From Deltaproteobacteria bacterium (GTDB taxonomy: Bacteria; Desulfobacterota_D; UBA1144; Nemesobacterales; JAJCZQ01), in contig JAJCZQ010000028.1 in NCBI GenBank assembly GCA_029262335.1, forward strand, positions 34,409 through 98,408: DNA of 64,000 bases, given 5' to 3'. A program made the translations under genes and the position numbers. The notes beneath the pieces are model-generated. The model worked only from the letters and a program-made list of their open reading frames with translations. It had not been told where the DNA came from and made no database searches. Shown here one piece after another: positions 62,255 to 64,000 of this stretch. Position 1 is the first letter of the stretch. Every line of letters starts with the position of its first letter.

Positions 62255-63169
62255 CTAATTAACATCGTAAGCATATGAAAGTTTCTTGCCTCTCCTGGTA
62301 AAATCGATACTAAAATCATTTTCATTTTTTAACTGGCCGAATACTCCAAGCGCATTTTGTACATCACTTAACTCAACTTCATTTATCTTATGTACTGTGT
62401 CTCCGTTACGAAGGCCAATCTTAAAGAATATACTGCTTGGCCTTATACCAAAAAAGCGCAGTCCGTCCTGTTGCGGGACAACCCTTGCCTGGTTAATGAG
62501 TGCTGAAGGGTCATCTAGCAGCTCATCGAGCATCTTGCGTTCTATCAACCATTTATCATCTGATACCTGTTTAATACCGCCTTTAGTGTCTTTTTCAGTA
62601 CTTACAGCTTTTGGTCTATTGTCTTTATTTTCAGGTTCTTTTGCAATATTAAGCTCTTTTTTGCAATAGATTGTTTCCGTACCCTGAAGTTTTCTGTCAA
62701 TTATGGCCTTACAGTTGTCAACACCCAGCAGCTTAACTTTCTCATCTGTAATAATGTCTATAATCTCTCCATCCGAATAACCGTTTATTTTTCCATTATC
62801 ACTGTTTTTTATTACCGCAATAGAATTGCCCTGGATATTAAGATGAGTTCCCAGAAGTTCAATGTTAAGATTGGTTTTTGGGGCATCACCGTTTGCTCCT
62901 GCAGACCCGCCGGTGTCAGAAAATGTTGAATTATCAAGCCCGAAAATGTTTCGGGTTAATATAACTTCATAATACGCCCTGTTAGGCTGGGTAGTTTTCA
63001 GCCTTACAAATTTATTGCTATTATCATTATCAGACAATATGTCCTTTGAAGGTGAATAAATGCTGTCACCAATCTTATCATTAACTGCTAACGCTACAAC
63101 ATAAGCAATAGCCACGATAAGAAGCAGGTTTACCAGCCACACATATTTTTTAAAAAGTGATAATAGCAT
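62255..63169 (-). CDS. gspC: Type II secretion inner-membrane protein GspC
   Basis: 304 residues. N-terminal transmembrane helix (about 12-30), homology region (about 60-150: NRAYYEVILTRNIFGLDNS, LLGTHLNIQGNSIAVIKN) that binds the secretin N0 domain, and a C-terminal PDZ-like domain (about 220-304: INQARVVPQQDGLRFFGIRPSSIFFKIGLRNGDTVHKIN). Links the inner-membrane platform to GspD. First gene of the operon; the leader before it has a good promoter but no Shine-Dalgarno. Confidence 0.93.
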   Translation of the reverse strand: MLLSLFKKYVWLVNLLLIVAIAYVVALAVNDKIGDSIYSPSKDILSDNDNSNKFVRLKTTQPNRAYYEVILTRNIFGLDNSTFSDTGGSAGANGDAPKTNLNIELLGTHLNIQGNSIAVIKNSDNGKINGYSDGEIIDIITDEKVKLLGVDNCKAIIDRKLQGTETIYCKKELNIAKEPENKDNRPKAVSTEKDTKGGIKQVSDDKWLIERKMLDELLDDPSALINQARVVPQQDGLRFFGIRPSSIFFKIGLRNGDTVHKINEVELSDVQNALGVFGQLKNENDFSIDFTRRGKKLSYAYDVN

Positions 63170-63198
63170 ATTAAGTAATTTATTTAATTTTGCTTATC

Positions 63199-63227
63199 AA
63201 AATAAAGTAATAGACTTTATATGTCAA
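63199..63227 (-). promoter_or_regulatory. Sigma-70 promoter of the gsp operon
   Basis: Minus strand TTGACA (63227-63222), 17-bp spacer, TATTTT (63204-63199), with an A+T-rich upstream element. Predicted leader about 23 nt to the gspC ATG at 63169. Confidence 0.6.
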
Positions 63228-63418
63228 GATTATATTTAAACACATAATACTATATAACTATTAATTTATTAAACAAATTTTTCTTAATCATCAACAATTT
63301 TGTTTAATTATAACAACATACACGAAAATATTAAAGTACTTTTTTAAATTTTCATACCTGTATTATTCTAACCAACTTATTATAAAAAAATTATGCCAAT
63401 AATACAAATAAAATATTC

Positions 63419-63446
63419 TTGACAAAGAATCAATGATGATTATCTT
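63419..63446 (+). promoter_or_regulatory. Sigma-70 promoter of groES-groEL
   Basis: TTGACA (63419-63424), 16-bp spacer, TATCTT (63441-63446), just upstream of the CIRCE element. Confidence 0.65.
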
Positions 63447-63458
63447 TTGTTGGTCAAA

Positions 63459-63485
63459 TTAGCACTAACAGGTGAGGAGTGCTGA
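63459..63485. promoter_or_regulatory. CIRCE operator (HrcA-binding site)
   Basis: TTAGCACTA, 9-bp spacer, GAGTGCTGA: matches the CIRCE consensus TTAGCACTC-N9-GAGTGCTAA in 16 of 18 arm positions. It lies near +1 of the groES promoter, so heat-shock control by HrcA is expected. hrcA itself is not in the window. Confidence 0.9.
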
Positions 63486-63541
63486 TAAAGCAGTACAAAC
63501 TTAAAAAAAACAAAAATATAGTATTAAGGAGGATTTTATTC

Positions 63542-63832
63542 ATGAAAGTCACACCTCTACATGACAGAGTATTAATTAAAAGGGTTGGTTCTTCCGAAAC
63601 AACTCCCGGAGGGATCATTATTCCGGATGCTGCACAGGAAAAACCGCAGGAAGGTGTAGTTGTTGCTGTAGGAAATGGCAGAGTACTTGATGACGGCTCA
63701 GTAAGACCGCTTAATGTTAAGCCAAAAGACAAAATATTGTTTGGTCAATATGGCGGTGCAGAAATTGGTCTTGGTGGCGATGATTATCTAATTTTAAAAG
63801 AAGACGAGATATTAGCTATTATCGGAAAATAA
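63542..63832 (+). CDS. groES: Co-chaperonin GroES
   Basis: 96 residues, standard length. KVTPLHDRVLIKRVGSSETTPGGIIIPDAAQEKPQEG contains the N-terminal strand and mobile loop, with DDYLILKEDEILAIIG at the end. Forms the heptameric lid of GroEL. ATG 63542 is set by AAGGAGGA (63527-63534); an upstream frame extension starting in the CIRCE region is not used. 33 bp before groEL. Confidence 0.97.
   Translation: MKVTPLHDRVLIKRVGSSETTPGGIIIPDAAQEKPQEGVVVAVGNGRVLDDGSVRPLNVKPKDKILFGQYGGAEIGLGGDDYLILKEDEILAIIGK

Positions 63833-64000
<168 letters not shown>

Larger units (their letters stand above)
63170..63541. other. 372-bp intergenic region between gspC and groES
   Basis: Divergent promoter region. 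It holds the gspC promoter (63199-63227, minus), a very A+T-rich central stretch (about 63228-63415) in which I see no ORF, hairpin or RNA gene, and the groES promoter with CIRCE (63419-63485, plus). Confidence 0.7.

Noticed and set aside
52727..63169. Type IV pilus rather than type II secretion
   Set aside because: GspC with PDZ, GspD with N0, and the GspG-H-I-J-K set identify a type II system; no PilMNOPQ, PilT or PilA is present.

Overview
The window is an A+T-rich chromosomal segment from a Gram-negative bacterium. It encodes a type II secretion system, a TolC/AcrAB-type efflux pump, a Tol/Exb energy-transducing system, lipoproteins and predicted outer-membrane beta-barrels. The ribosomal block ffh-rpsP-KH-rimM-trmD-(SPOUT methyltransferase)-rplS, a MopE-like Asp/Cys-repeat lipoprotein and a class II cyclic nucleotide phosphodiesterase of the type I associate with deltaproteobacteria all point to a deltaproteobacterial-like lineage (Desulfobacterota/Myxococcota-like, or a candidate phylum such as Dadabacteria). 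The sequence alone does not settle which. There are no rRNA or tRNA genes, insertion sequences, phage genes or CRISPR arrays. It looks like ordinary, densely packed core chromosome with one accessory signalling locus.

Layout. 1-5991: end of a class I fructose-bisphosphate aldolase, a flavin-dependent oxidoreductase on the other strand, then acyP, an MBL hydrolase, ftsB, a GAF-GGDEF diguanylate cyclase and ksgA packed head to tail with overlaps. 5946-10696 (minus): PBP4-type dacB, polA and a small methyltransferase. 10887-14998 (plus): SRP and ribosome-maturation operon, in which TrmD is fused to a second SPOUT methyltransferase. 15001-23108 (minus): tolQ-tolR-tolA/tonB, histidine phosphatase, argS, two SPOR-domain proteins and a CDP-alcohol phosphatidyltransferase. 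23287-26669: a small secreted protein and yebC-ruvC-ruvA-ruvB. 27846-29210: rho. 29218-33560 (minus): an Rrf2 regulator with sufB-sufC-sufD and a Rieske protein.

34419-45299 is the most distinctive part. It has two converging arms. The plus arm encodes an ECF sigma factor, an RskA-like anti-sigma factor, a CHASE2-adenylate cyclase, a stand-alone cyclic-nucleotide-binding protein, a TPR/beta-barrel protein and a FecR-domain protein. The minus arm encodes an MscS channel with a cyclic-nucleotide-binding domain, an RCK potassium channel, a MopE-like lipoprotein and a class II cyclic nucleotide phosphodiesterase. Synthesis, sensing and breakdown of cAMP are therefore predicted side by side with envelope sensors and ion channels. 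I propose this as a cAMP-based envelope or osmotic sensing module; that function is inference.

45386-52633 (minus) is an RND tripartite efflux operon ending in a CapK/PaaK-like adenylate-forming enzyme. 52727-63169 (minus) is gspC-D-E-F-G-H-I-J-K followed by a TylF-like methyltransferase. GspD carries two extra N-terminal LysM domains, and gspL/gspM are not present. 63542-64000 is groES and the start of groEL behind a CIRCE operator.

Intergenic regions hold several clear inverted repeats and promoters: a 31-bp palindrome before yebC, an operator on the -10 of the suf operon, an 11-bp-arm repeat by tolQ, and TTGTTAA-core repeats in the cAMP arm. For polA and a few other genes the -10 element lies so close to the ATG that leaderless transcripts are predicted.
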